Source of the DNA: Mesorhizobium sp. WSM4311
GTDB lineage: Bacteria; Pseudomonadota; Alphaproteobacteria; Rhizobiales; Rhizobiaceae
Length of the DNA stretch: 64,000 nucleotides
Direction of reading: 5' to 3'
Assembly (NCBI RefSeq): GCF_002295115.1
Contig: NZ_NSFV01000002.1
Location: 248,001 to 312,000, forward strand
The notes under the pieces are model-generated. The model did no database searches and was not told the DNA's origin. It saw only the letters and a list, made by a program, of their open reading frames with translations. Positions within the stretch are counted from its first letter, which is position 1; each line of letters starts with the position of its first letter. Positions 17,256 to 25,210 of the stretch are shown here, piece by piece. The position numbers and the translations under genes are program-made.

Positions 17256-18296
17256 ATGGCTGAAATCGCGATCAAGGGCGTGGCCAAGCGCTTCGGCGGC
17301 TTCACCGCGCTGCATCAGGTCGACCTCACAATATCAGACCAGGAATTCATGGTGCTGCTCGGCGCGTCGGGCTGCGGCAAGACCACGTTGCTCAGGATTG
17401 TCGCCGGGCTGGAACGGCCAAGCCAGGGCGAGGTGTGGATCGGCGGCCGCCGCGTCGACCATCTGCCGCCACGTGAGCGCGGCATCGCCATGGTGTTCCA
17501 GAACTATGCCGTCTTTCCGCATCTGACCGTGTTCGAGAACATCGCCTTCGGCCTGCGCATGAAGAAATTGCCGCAGCAGGAGGTCGAGCGCCGCGTCAAC
17601 CGCACTGCCGAACTCATGCACATCGAGCAATTGCTGAAGCGCTATTCCGGCCAATTGTCCGGCGGCCAGCGCCAGCGTGTCGCGGTCGCCCGCGCCCTTG
17701 CCATGGAGCCCGACGTCATCCTGATGGACGAGCCGCTGTCGAACCTCGACGCGCTGCTGCGGCTGGAAATGCGCGCCGAACTCAAGGGCGTGCTGGCGGC
17801 ATCGAAGACCACCACCATCTATGTCACCCACGACCAGGTCGAGGCGATGAGCCTCGCCGACCGCATCGCCGTCATGCATCAGGGCCGCATCGTCCAGGCG
17901 GCCTCGCCGGTCGAGGTCTACCGCAATCCGGCCGCGCGTTTCGTCGGCTCCTTCATCGGCAATCCGCCGATGAATTTTATCCCGGCGACCAAGGCCGCGA
18001 ACGGCAGCTGGACCGTTGCCGGGCTGACGCTGCCAGGTCCCAGCTTAGATAAGCAGAAGCTCGAATTCGCCATCCGTCCCGAGGATGTCGACGCGGGCGC
18101 CGAGGGTTTGCACGCCACGGTGCGCGTCATCGAGCCGCTCGGGCCGCACACACTGGTCACCTGCGATGTCGAGGGCGGCCTGTTCCGCGCCATCCTGGAC
18201 TCCAACGCCAGCATTCAGGTCGGCGACGATCTGCGCCTGGCGCCCAAACCCGACCGCATCCGCTGGTTCGATCCCGAAACCACCAATGCCCTTTGA
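17256..18296 (+). CDS. ABC sugar transporter ATPase (MalK/UgpC type)
   Basis: 346 aa. Complete nucleotide-binding domain: Walker A GASGCGKTT, Q-loop MVFQNYAVFPHLTV, signature LSGGQRQRVAVARAL, Walker B VILMDEPLSNLDALLR, and His switch VTHDQVEAMSLADR. A C-terminal TOBE/MalK regulatory region follows (EFAIRPEDVDAGAEG). All catalytic residues are canonical, so it probably works as a homodimer with the two preceding permeases. Its last bases overlap the more upstream candidate start of the hydrolase. Confidence 0.93.
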   Translation: MAEIAIKGVAKRFGGFTALHQVDLTISDQEFMVLLGASGCGKTTLLRIVAGLERPSQGEVWIGGRRVDHLPPRERGIAMVFQNYAVFPHLTVFENIAFGLRMKKLPQQEVERRVNRTAELMHIEQLLKRYSGQLSGGQRQRVAVARALAMEPDVILMDEPLSNLDALLRLEMRAELKGVLAASKTTTIYVTHDQVEAMSLADRIAVMHQGRIVQAASPVEVYRNPAARFVGSFIGNPPMNFIPATKAANGSWTVAGLTLPGPSLDKQKLEFAIRPEDVDAGAEGLHATVRVIEPLGPHTLVTCDVEGGLFRAILDSNASIQVGDDLRLAPKPDRIRWFDPETTNAL

Positions 18297-18318
18297 CACC
18301 GAAAGCCCTGAAACGCCC

Positions 18319-19596
18319 ATGACTTCTTCTGCCAATGCCGACATCATCGCCCGCGCCGTCGAGGTGCTCAGGGAGAACGACCATGGCGCCTACACCATCC
18401 CGACAAAGGATCTCTACCCGTTCCAGTGGAATTGGGATTCCTGCCTGACCGCGCTCGGCCTTGCCCATTACGACGAGGCGCGGGCCTGGACCGAGATGGA
18501 GACCTTGTTCGCGCATCAGTGGCCGGACGGCATGGTGCCGCACATCGTCTTTCATGTCTGGAACGACGGCTATTTTCCCGGCCCCGAAGTCTGGCGGACT
18601 GGGCGTCCGACAGCGACATCCGGCATCACCCAGCCGGCGGTCGCCGGCTTTGCCGCGCGCCGGCTGTTCGACCGGGCGAACGACAAGAAACTGGCGGCGG
18701 AGCGGGCTCGTGCATTGCTGCCGAAGATCGATGCCTGGCACCGCTGGTTCTATGAGAACCGCGACCCCAAGGGGGAGGGGTTGGTCGCCATCATCCATCC
18801 CTGGGAGTCCGGCCGCGACAATTCCATTGACTGGGACGATGCCTTCGAGCGCGTGCCGACCGACGGCGTCGAGCCCTATACGCGCCGCGACACCTTGCAC
18901 GCCGACCCGGCGCATCGGCCAACGCGCGAGCAGTATGACCGCTACATCTGGCTGGTGCAGCACTTTCGCGGGCTTGGCTGGAACAATGCGAGGCTGCATG
19001 ACGCCTCGCCCTTCCAGGTCGTCGATCCCGGCTTCAACGCCATCCTGATCCGTGCCGCGACCGATCTTGCCGATCTCGCCGAGGCGCTCGGCGAGACCGA
19101 AATTGCCGCCGCCAACCGTGCCCGCGCGCAAAAGGGCCTGGCGGCCATGGAGCGGCTGTGGAGCGAGGCGCGTGGCCAATACCTCTGCCTCGACCGCGTC
19201 ACCGGCGAGTTGATCGACAGCGTGTCGGTGGGCGGCCTCCTTCCGGCCTTCGCGGCCATCCCCAAGCCTCGTGCCGCCGCAATCGCCGCAACCGTCGAAC
19301 GGCTTGCCGGCAAGGCACGCTATGTCGTGCCGTCGCATGATCCAGGCGATCCGCGCTTCGACGCCAAGCGCTATTGGCGCGGTCCGGTCTGGCTGGTGGT
19401 CAACTACATGATATCAGATGGGCTTACCGCCGCCGGCCACGGCCAAGTGGCGCGGCGCATCACTCAGTCCAGCCTCGATCTCATCCGGGAAAGCGGCTTT
19501 GCCGAATACTACGATCCGCTGACCGGCGAGCCGCTCGGCGGCGGCCGTTTCACATGGACGGCGGCGATGGTGATCGAGTTCCTGCGTGGTGCGTAA
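18319..19596 (+). CDS. GH63-type glycoside hydrolase, mannosylglycerate-hydrolase-like
   Basis: 425 aa (alpha/alpha)6-barrel hydrolase with no signal peptide, hence cytoplasmic. GH63 landmarks: FQWNWDSCLTALGL (residues 35-48), WPDGMVPHIVFHVWNDGYFP, the acid-bearing HPWESGRDNSIDWDDA (residues 160-175, Asp in ESGxDNS), YWRGPVWLVVNYMI, and a C-terminal GFAEYYDPLTGEPLGGGRFT with a candidate catalytic-base Glu. Length matches thermophilic mannosylglycerate hydrolases. Co-transcribed with an ABC importer, it probably hydrolyses the imported glycoside; alpha-mannosyl- or alpha-glucosylglycerate is my best guess. The start could also be the ATG at 18286 (11 more residues, overlapping the ATPase). Confidence 0.82.
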   Translation: MTSSANADIIARAVEVLRENDHGAYTIPTKDLYPFQWNWDSCLTALGLAHYDEARAWTEMETLFAHQWPDGMVPHIVFHVWNDGYFPGPEVWRTGRPTATSGITQPAVAGFAARRLFDRANDKKLAAERARALLPKIDAWHRWFYENRDPKGEGLVAIIHPWESGRDNSIDWDDAFERVPTDGVEPYTRRDTLHADPAHRPTREQYDRYIWLVQHFRGLGWNNARLHDASPFQVVDPGFNAILIRAATDLADLAEALGETEIAAANRARAQKGLAAMERLWSEARGQYLCLDRVTGELIDSVSVGGLLPAFAAIPKPRAAAIAATVERLAGKARYVVPSHDPGDPRFDAKRYWRGPVWLVVNYMISDGLTAAGHGQVARRITQSSLDLIRESGFAEYYDPLTGEPLGGGRFTWTAAMVIEFLRGA

Positions 19597-19613
19597 GTGC
19601 GCTGGCCGCCTCT

Positions 19614-20339
19614 TCAGGACGCTTTCTCGCCGATCAGCTCAAACCGTTCGATCTCGCATTGCCGGGCGACCAGCGCCAGGATTTCCGTCGACGGTTCGAT
19701 CGCGTCGGGCTGCTTCCATTCGAGATTGAACGAGTAGATGAAGCGGTCGCGGTCGGCGTCGTGCTCCATCATCGAAAGGCGCGCGTCATAGCCAAGCGGC
19801 CGCATCAGTTCCTGAAGGTCGGGCGGGGATCCCTTCGCCCAGGAGACTGACAGGACCGCATGGTGGTCGCGCGGGATCCGCAGGTCGACCCATTTCAGCG
19901 CCTGAAGCGTCACCAGGGTCAGCAGCGTCGTGATTGCGGCAAGGCCGAACTGGCCGCCGCCAAACGCAAGCCCGATCATCGTCATGATCCACATCGTGGC
20001 GGCGGTGGTGACGCCGGTCACGAGATCGCCGCGCCGGAGGATGGCGCCGCCGCCGATGAAGCCGACGCCGGTCAGCACGCCAAGCGGAAAACGCAACACA
20101 TCCATGCGAGCGAAGGAGTCCGCTCCCTTGCCCATCGTATCGAGCAGCAAGTTGGCCTGGATCATGGCAACCGCGGCGGCAAGCCCGACCAGGATGGTCG
20201 TCCGAAGCCCTGCGGTGTGGCCGCGCGCTTCCCTGTTCAGACCGATCAGGAAACCTGCCGCCAGCACAAGCAGGAGGCGTGCGACGAGATCGGGCCAGGT
20301 CGGATGAAGCGGCATATCGCAGCAAAGCGGTTCGAACAT
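19614..20339 (-). CDS. MgtC/SapB-family membrane protein
   Basis: 241 aa. Four to five N-terminal TM helices with the MgtC hallmarks LVLAAGFLIGLNREARGHTA, GLRTTILVGLAAAVAM, FPLGVLTGVGFIGGGAILRR and GVTTAATMWIMTMIGLAFGG, then a soluble C-terminal domain (about residues 155-241). MgtC proteins are linked to magnesium limitation and to inhibition of the F-type ATPase; whether this homologue does either is unknown. Convergent with the hydrolase at 18319 with only 17 bp between, so no terminator there. Confidence 0.9.
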   Translation of the reverse strand: MFEPLCCDMPLHPTWPDLVARLLLVLAAGFLIGLNREARGHTAGLRTTILVGLAAAVAMIQANLLLDTMGKGADSFARMDVLRFPLGVLTGVGFIGGGAILRRGDLVTGVTTAATMWIMTMIGLAFGGGQFGLAAITTLLTLVTLQALKWVDLRIPRDHHAVLSVSWAKGSPPDLQELMRPLGYDARLSMMEHDADRDRFIYSFNLEWKQPDAIEPSTEILALVARQCEIERFELIGEKAS

Positions 20340-20445
20340 CGTTCCGTGCTCCGCCCCCCATTCCCGGGATTTTCAACACCGCCCGGCACCGATGGTTCCT
20401 CGCGGCGCTATGCTTCACGCCCTCGGGGCGAGCCTGGCGTGTCGG

Positions 20446-20604
20446 TCACCGGACGGCGAAACCCAGCACCAGTGCCAGGACAACGATACCGACCAGGCCG
20501 GCGATGAAGATGATTCGCTGCGCGCGGGTGCGCAGGATGATTTCGCCCTGCCTTGCGTCCTGTCCGGAAAAAACCGGTCCCTGCCTGCCGCGATCCTTGC
20601 TCAT
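20446..20604 (-). CDS. 52-residue one-TM microprotein
   Basis: A short gene starting at the ATG at 20604, with a strong ribosome site (GGAAGGAG, five to six bases upstream), and ending at TGA 20446-20448. The product has a charged soluble N-terminus (MSKDRGRQGPVFSGQDARQG), then LRTRAQR and a single hydrophobic helix (IIFIAGLVGIVVLALVLGFA) ending in VR. Composition and start signal argue for a real membrane microprotein of unknown function. It lies about 105 bp upstream of the MgtC-like gene on the same strand. Confidence 0.7.
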   Translation of the reverse strand: MSKDRGRQGPVFSGQDARQGEIILRTRAQRIIFIAGLVGIVVLALVLGFAVR

Positions 20605-20768
20605 GACGTGCTCCTTCCGGCCGGCGGTGCGACCCTGAACCTCAACTGAAGAACCGTTTTGCCCCCTGGAGGTTCCAGCCGAACGCGCGGCCCATCGACC
20701 ACGCCGCCGCGCGATTTGAACGGCGGCGCTTGACTCCGGCGAAGCCTTGTGAAAAATTTTGCAGCAAC

Positions 20769-20782
20769 TGATAAAAATATCA
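20769..20782. promoter_or_regulatory. Palindrome before the SorC regulator, candidate operator
   Basis: TGATAAAAATATCA is a perfect inverted repeat (TGATA/TATCA around AAAA) ending 10 bp before the ATG at 20793. TTGACT about 40 bp upstream could be a -35. Plausibly an autoregulatory site for the SorC/EryD-type protein. Confidence 0.45.
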
Positions 20783-20792
20783 TAGGGTGGAA

Positions 20793-21767
20793 ATGGTAGG
20801 GTTCGGCAACGGCCTCCTGCGCGACGACGAAACCAGCATGGCGACGCGTGCCGCGTGGCTTCACTATGCCGGCGGCCTGACCCAGTCCGAGGTCGCCAAG
20901 CGGCTGGGGCTGACCAGCCTCAAGGCCCATCGCCTCATCACCAAGGCCAACCAGGAAGGGCTGGTGAAGGTCTATATCGACGGCGAAGTGTCGGAATGCG
21001 TCGAGCTCGAGGACGAACTGTCCCGCCGCTACTGCCTCGATTATTGCGAGGTGGTTCCGGACTTCGATTCCGAGGATCTGCCGCTCAAGGCGCTCGGCAT
21101 TGCCGGCGCGCAGTTCCTCAAGCGCGAGATCGAGCGCGGCGAGGAAGCGCTGATCGGCGTCGGCCATGGCCGCACGCTTGCCGCCTGCGTGGAATATCTG
21201 CCGCGCACCTCGACCGACAAGATCCGCTTCGTCTCGCTGCTGGGCGGCCTGACGCGCAAATTCTCGGCCAACCCGCATGACGTCATCCACCGCCTGGCCG
21301 AACGCACGGGCGCCGAAGCCTATGTCATGCCGGTGCCGATGTTCGCCAACACGGCCGAGGACCGCACCGTCCTGCTCGGGCAGAAGGGCATCAGCGAGGT
21401 CTTCGATCTCGCGCGCTCCGCCGACCTGTTGTTCGCCGGCATCGGCACCGCCGAACGCGAGGCGTCGCTGGTTGCCACCGGCATGATCGAAAAGGGCGAG
21501 ATGGAGGAGATCCGCCGCAATGGCGGCGTCGGCGAATTGCTTGGCCATTTCTTCGACGAGGCCGGCAAGGCGGTGGCGACGACCGTTTCCGACCGGGCGC
21601 TGGCCTTGACGCGCGAGGACATTGCCAGCCGCCGGATCGTCGCCGTCGCCGGCGGCAAGATCAAGGTTCGCGCCATCAAGTCGGTGCTCGAAGGCCGCTA
21701 TCTCAAGGGCTTGATAACAGACGAGCGGACGGCGCGATCGCTCGTGGAAGAGACGCCGGTCGGGTAG
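20793..21767 (+). CDS. eryD: SorC-family sugar-responsive regulator (EryD-like)
   Basis: 324 aa. N-terminal HTH (TRAAWLHYAGGLTQSEVAKR followed by LGLTSLKAHRLITKANQEGL) and a C-terminal SorC effector domain (GVGHGRTLAACVEYL; SLLGGLTRKFSANPHDV; GIGTAEREASLVATG) that binds a phosphorylated sugar. It precedes the polyol importer and the eryA/B/C-like genes on the same strand, which makes EryD, the erythritol operon repressor, the best identity. A GTG at 20787 in the same frame is an alternative start. Confidence 0.78.
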   Translation: MVGFGNGLLRDDETSMATRAAWLHYAGGLTQSEVAKRLGLTSLKAHRLITKANQEGLVKVYIDGEVSECVELEDELSRRYCLDYCEVVPDFDSEDLPLKALGIAGAQFLKREIERGEEALIGVGHGRTLAACVEYLPRTSTDKIRFVSLLGGLTRKFSANPHDVIHRLAERTGAEAYVMPVPMFANTAEDRTVLLGQKGISEVFDLARSADLLFAGIGTAEREASLVATGMIEKGEMEEIRRNGGVGELLGHFFDEAGKAVATTVSDRALALTREDIASRRIVAVAGGKIKVRAIKSVLEGRYLKGLITDERTARSLVEETPVG

Positions 21768-21813
21768 CCGGTATCAGTTTCAGTTGAAACTACCCTGTGG
21801 AGGAGAAGACGAA

Positions 21814-23259
21814 ATGCATGAGAAAGAGAAAGACCTCATTGATGCCTTCCTGCGCGGACAAGTCGACCGTCGCGGGCTGATCAAGGGCCTCGGTGCCATG
21901 GGCCTTGCCGCCGGCACCGCCGGCACGCTGCTCAATCTTGGGCAGACCCGCGCGCTTGCCGCCGACTTCGACTGGCAGGCGCATAAGGGCAAGACCATCA
22001 AGCTCCTGCTCAACAAGCATCCCTATGCCGATGCGATGATCGCCGATCTCGAAAACTTCAAGAAGCTGACCGGCATGAACGTCGTCTATGACGTGTTCCC
22101 GGAAGACGTCTATTTCGACAAGGTCACGGCAGCTCTTTCGGCAAGCTCGCCCGAATACGATGCCTTCATGACCGGCGCCTACATGACCTGGACCTATGGC
22201 CCTGCCGGCTGGATCACCGACCTCAATGAATGGATCAAGGATCCGGCCAAGACCAACCCGAACTATGCCTGGGACGACTTCCTGCCCGGCGTCAAGAACT
22301 CCTGTGCCTGGAATGGCAAGCCGGGCGGCGCGCTGGGTTCGGATGATGCAAAGCAGTGGTGCATTCCGTGGGGCTTCGAACAGAACAACATCACCTACAA
22401 CAAGGCGATGTTCGACAAGGCCGGCGTCACCATTCCCGGCAACATGGACGAGATGGTTGCCGCGGCGGCCAAGCTCACCAAGGATGTCGGTGGCGGCGTC
22501 TATGGCATCGGCGTGCGTGGCTCGCGTTCCTGGGCGACGATCCATCCGGGCTTCCTGTCGGCCTACGCCAATTTTGACCAGAAGGACCTCAACGTTTCGG
22601 CGGACGGCAAATTGTCGGCCGCTATGAACACCACCCAGTCCAAGGCTTTCCACAAGCAGTGGGTTCAGATGATCCAGGAGAGCGGCCCCAAGGACTGGTC
22701 GACCTACACCTGGTATCAGGTCGGCACCGATCTCGGTGCCGGCGCCTCGGCGATGATCTTCGACGCCGATATCCTCGGTTACTTCATGAACGGCGGCGAC
22801 AACAAGATGGCCGGCAAGCTCGCCTTCGCAAGCTTCAAGGCCAACCCGGCAGCCAAGGCGGCGACACCCAACATCTGGATCTGGTCGCTGGCGATGTCCA
22901 ATTTCTCGAAGGACAAGGACGCCACCTGGTATTTCATGCAATGGGCCTCCGGGCCGGAGCATGGGCTGTTCGGCGCGACCAAGATGGACTTCGTCAATCC
23001 GGTCCGCCAGTCGGTCTGGAAGGACGAGATGTTCCGCGAAAAGCTGAACAAGAGCTATCCCGGTTATGTCGAGATGTTCGACGCCTCGGCGCCGGGCGCC
23101 TCGATCAAGTTCACCGCCCAGCCGCTGTTCTTCGATCTCACCACCGAATGGGCGGCGACGCTGCAGAAGATGGTGGCCAAGGAAGTGCCGGTCGACGAGG
23201 GCCTCGACAAGCTCGCCGAAAGCATCAACGGCCAGCTCAAGGAAGCCGGGCTCGGCTAA
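21814..23259 (+). CDS. ABC polyol transporter substrate-binding protein (family 1)
   Basis: 481 aa exported binding protein. The N-terminus carries a Tat-like signal (VDRRGLIKGLGAMGLAAGTA, cleavage near RALAA). The mature protein is a family 1 carbohydrate binder (KLLLNKHPYADAMIADLENF; ALGSDDAKQWCIPWGFEQN). The ATG at 21814 follows GGAGGAGAAGACGAA. First gene of a five-gene importer, followed by a GC-rich hairpin at 23268-23298 that probably limits read-through, so the binding protein is made in excess. The layout fits the polyol (Mpt-type) importers of rhizobial erythritol loci as I know them. Confidence 0.87.
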   Translation: MHEKEKDLIDAFLRGQVDRRGLIKGLGAMGLAAGTAGTLLNLGQTRALAADFDWQAHKGKTIKLLLNKHPYADAMIADLENFKKLTGMNVVYDVFPEDVYFDKVTAALSASSPEYDAFMTGAYMTWTYGPAGWITDLNEWIKDPAKTNPNYAWDDFLPGVKNSCAWNGKPGGALGSDDAKQWCIPWGFEQNNITYNKAMFDKAGVTIPGNMDEMVAAAAKLTKDVGGGVYGIGVRGSRSWATIHPGFLSAYANFDQKDLNVSADGKLSAAMNTTQSKAFHKQWVQMIQESGPKDWSTYTWYQVGTDLGAGASAMIFDADILGYFMNGGDNKMAGKLAFASFKANPAAKAATPNIWIWSLAMSNFSKDKDATWYFMQWASGPEHGLFGATKMDFVNPVRQSVWKDEMFREKLNKSYPGYVEMFDASAPGASIKFTAQPLFFDLTTEWAATLQKMVAKEVPVDEGLDKLAESINGQLKEAGLG

Positions 23260-23267
23260 GTCGCAAC

Positions 23268-23298
23268 GAGGGCCGGCCTGCCTGGCCGGCCGGCCCTC
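23268..23298 (+). terminator. Strong GC hairpin between binding-protein and permease genes
   Basis: GAGGGCCGGCC (23268-23278) pairs perfectly with GGCCGGCCCTC (23288-23298) over a 9-base loop. There is no T-run directly after it, so it is more likely an mRNA-stabilising or attenuating structure than a full terminator. Confidence 0.65.
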
Positions 23299-23417
23299 AT
23301 CACGCCTTTTCACGTTTGCGATGCGGTGCCGGAAGGTGGCCGCCATTCGCCCCACCGGTCGCCTTGCTCCCTTGGGCGGCCGGCAGGGCGAAGCGACAGC
23401 AACAACGGAGCAACTCG

Positions 23418-24341
23418 ATGACTGCGGTGGTATCGCAAAGGCCCAAGCCATCCGGCTTCAGGATCAGCAAGCGGGTGCTGCCCTATGTGCTCAGCCTGCC
23501 GGCGTTGCTCGTCTGCATCGGCATCCTGATCCCGTTCCTCACCTCGGTCGTCTATTCCTTCCAGCGCTATCGGCTGAGCCAGCCTTGGGCGCGGCAGTTC
23601 AACTGGGGCGACAACTACATCTCCTTCTTCACCGACCCGAAATTCTGGAACACGCTCAAGGTGTCGCTGCTCTATGCCGGCACCACAGTCGTGCTGGAAC
23701 TGCTTCTCGGCCTCGCCATCGCCTTGCTGCTGCAGAAGCGCTCGACGCTGAACAACTTCATCTCGATCATGCTGTTGATGCCGCTGATGACGGCGCCCGC
23801 ACTTGCCGCGCTGATGTGGAAGCTGATGACCAATCCCGGCTTCGGCGTGCTCAGCTATGTCGCCAGCCTCATCGGCCTGCAGGATTTCCGCTGGGCGTCG
23901 TCGCCGTCGACGGCGCTGTTCACGGTGGTGCTGGTCGATATCTGGGTCTACACGCCCTTCATCATGATCCTGCTGCTCGCGGGCCTGCGCAGCCTGCCGA
24001 CGCAGCCCTTCGAAGCGGCCGCGCTCGATGGCGTGCCGCGAAGCTTCGTCTTCTTCCGCATCACACTGCCGATGCTGACGCCCTACATCCTGACGGCGAC
24101 TTTGTTCCGGCTGCTCGATTCCATCCAGCAGTTCGATATCATCTATGCGATGACACAAGGCGGGCCGGGCGACACGCTGACCGTCTTCCAGGTCGAGGCC
24201 TATCTCAACTTCTTCCAGTCGACCAATGTCGGCCGCTCGGCGGCGCTGATGATCATCCTGTGGGCGATCACCTATTTCCTCTCCAACATCTTCATCAAGA
24301 ACTGGCTCAGGCTGCGCGAACGCGCCCGTGGCCAGGCATAG
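23418..24341 (+). CDS. ABC polyol transporter permease 1
   Basis: 307 aa inner-membrane permease with six TM segments (LPYVLSLPALLVCIGILIPF first), a periplasmic loop (YRLSQPWARQFNWGDNYISF) and the EAA loop TQPFEAAALDGVPRSFVFFR. ATG 23418, nine bases before the next gene at its 3' end. Works with the permease at 24351. Confidence 0.9.
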   Translation: MTAVVSQRPKPSGFRISKRVLPYVLSLPALLVCIGILIPFLTSVVYSFQRYRLSQPWARQFNWGDNYISFFTDPKFWNTLKVSLLYAGTTVVLELLLGLAIALLLQKRSTLNNFISIMLLMPLMTAPALAALMWKLMTNPGFGVLSYVASLIGLQDFRWASSPSTALFTVVLVDIWVYTPFIMILLLAGLRSLPTQPFEAAALDGVPRSFVFFRITLPMLTPYILTATLFRLLDSIQQFDIIYAMTQGGPGDTLTVFQVEAYLNFFQSTNVGRSAALMIILWAITYFLSNIFIKNWLRLRERARGQA

Positions 24342-24350
24342 GAGGCCGGG

Positions 24351-25208
24351 ATGGAACACACCTCGCTTCTCGAGCGCATCCTGCGCGGCATGGCCCTGAC
24401 GCTGGTCGTGATCTTCTTCATGTTCCCGATCGTCTGGATCTTCATGATGTCGTTCCAGACCAACGAGACGATCCTGCGCATCCCGCCGCAGCTGATCTTC
24501 GAGCCGACGCTCGCCAACTACACCGCGCTGGTCACCGGCAAGCTGATGACCGCCGCCGGCACGCTCGACATCGCCTTCATGCGCAACCTCTGGAATTCGG
24601 TGTTCCTGTCGGTGACCTCGGTCGCGGTCTCGCTGCTTCTCGGCGTGCCGGCGGCCTATGCCTTCGCGCGCCACAAATTCCGAGGCTCGGAGGACATCGC
24701 CTTCACACTGCTGTCGTTCAAATTCGCGCCGGCGCTGCTGGTGCTGCTGCCGCTCACCCTCTATTTCCAGAAGCTCGGGCTCGCCAACACCTATGTCGGC
24801 CTGATCTGGGTCTACCAGCTGATCTGCCTGCCGCTAATCCTGTGGATCGTGCGCGGCTATTTCGAGGATATTCCGGCCGACATCGAATATGCCTACCGCA
24901 TCGGCGGCCATTCCTGGTTCGCCACCTTCCGCAAGATCGCGCTGCCGCTCGCCGGTCCCGGCATCGCCGCCGCCGGCCTGCTCGCCTTCATCTTCGCCTG
25001 GAACAATTTCGTCTTCGCGCTGGTGCTGGCCTCGGCCGACAAGCAGCCGGTGACGGTCGGCGCGCTTGCCTTCATCACCTCCTCCGGCATCCAGTACGGC
25101 CAGATCTCGGCGGCCATCGTGCTCTCGATCACACCGACGCTGGCGCTCGCCCTCTATGCGCAGCGCTATCTCGTCGAAGGCCTCTCGCTTGGCGCGGTGA
25201 AAGGATAG
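24351..25208 (+). CDS. ABC polyol transporter permease 2
   Basis: 285 aa inner-membrane permease of the MalG-like class: first TM LTLVVIFFMFPIVWIFMMSF, the substrate-path segment LWNSVFLSVTSVAVSLLLGV, and a cytoplasmic coupling loop PADIEYAYRIGGHSWFATFR in place of a strict EAA motif. Two bases separate it from the first ATPase. Confidence 0.9.
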   Translation: MEHTSLLERILRGMALTLVVIFFMFPIVWIFMMSFQTNETILRIPPQLIFEPTLANYTALVTGKLMTAAGTLDIAFMRNLWNSVFLSVTSVAVSLLLGVPAAYAFARHKFRGSEDIAFTLLSFKFAPALLVLLPLTLYFQKLGLANTYVGLIWVYQLICLPLILWIVRGYFEDIPADIEYAYRIGGHSWFATFRKIALPLAGPGIAAAGLLAFIFAWNNFVFALVLASADKQPVTVGALAFITSSGIQYGQISAAIVLSITPTLALALYAQRYLVEGLSLGAVKG

Positions 25209-25210
25209 AC

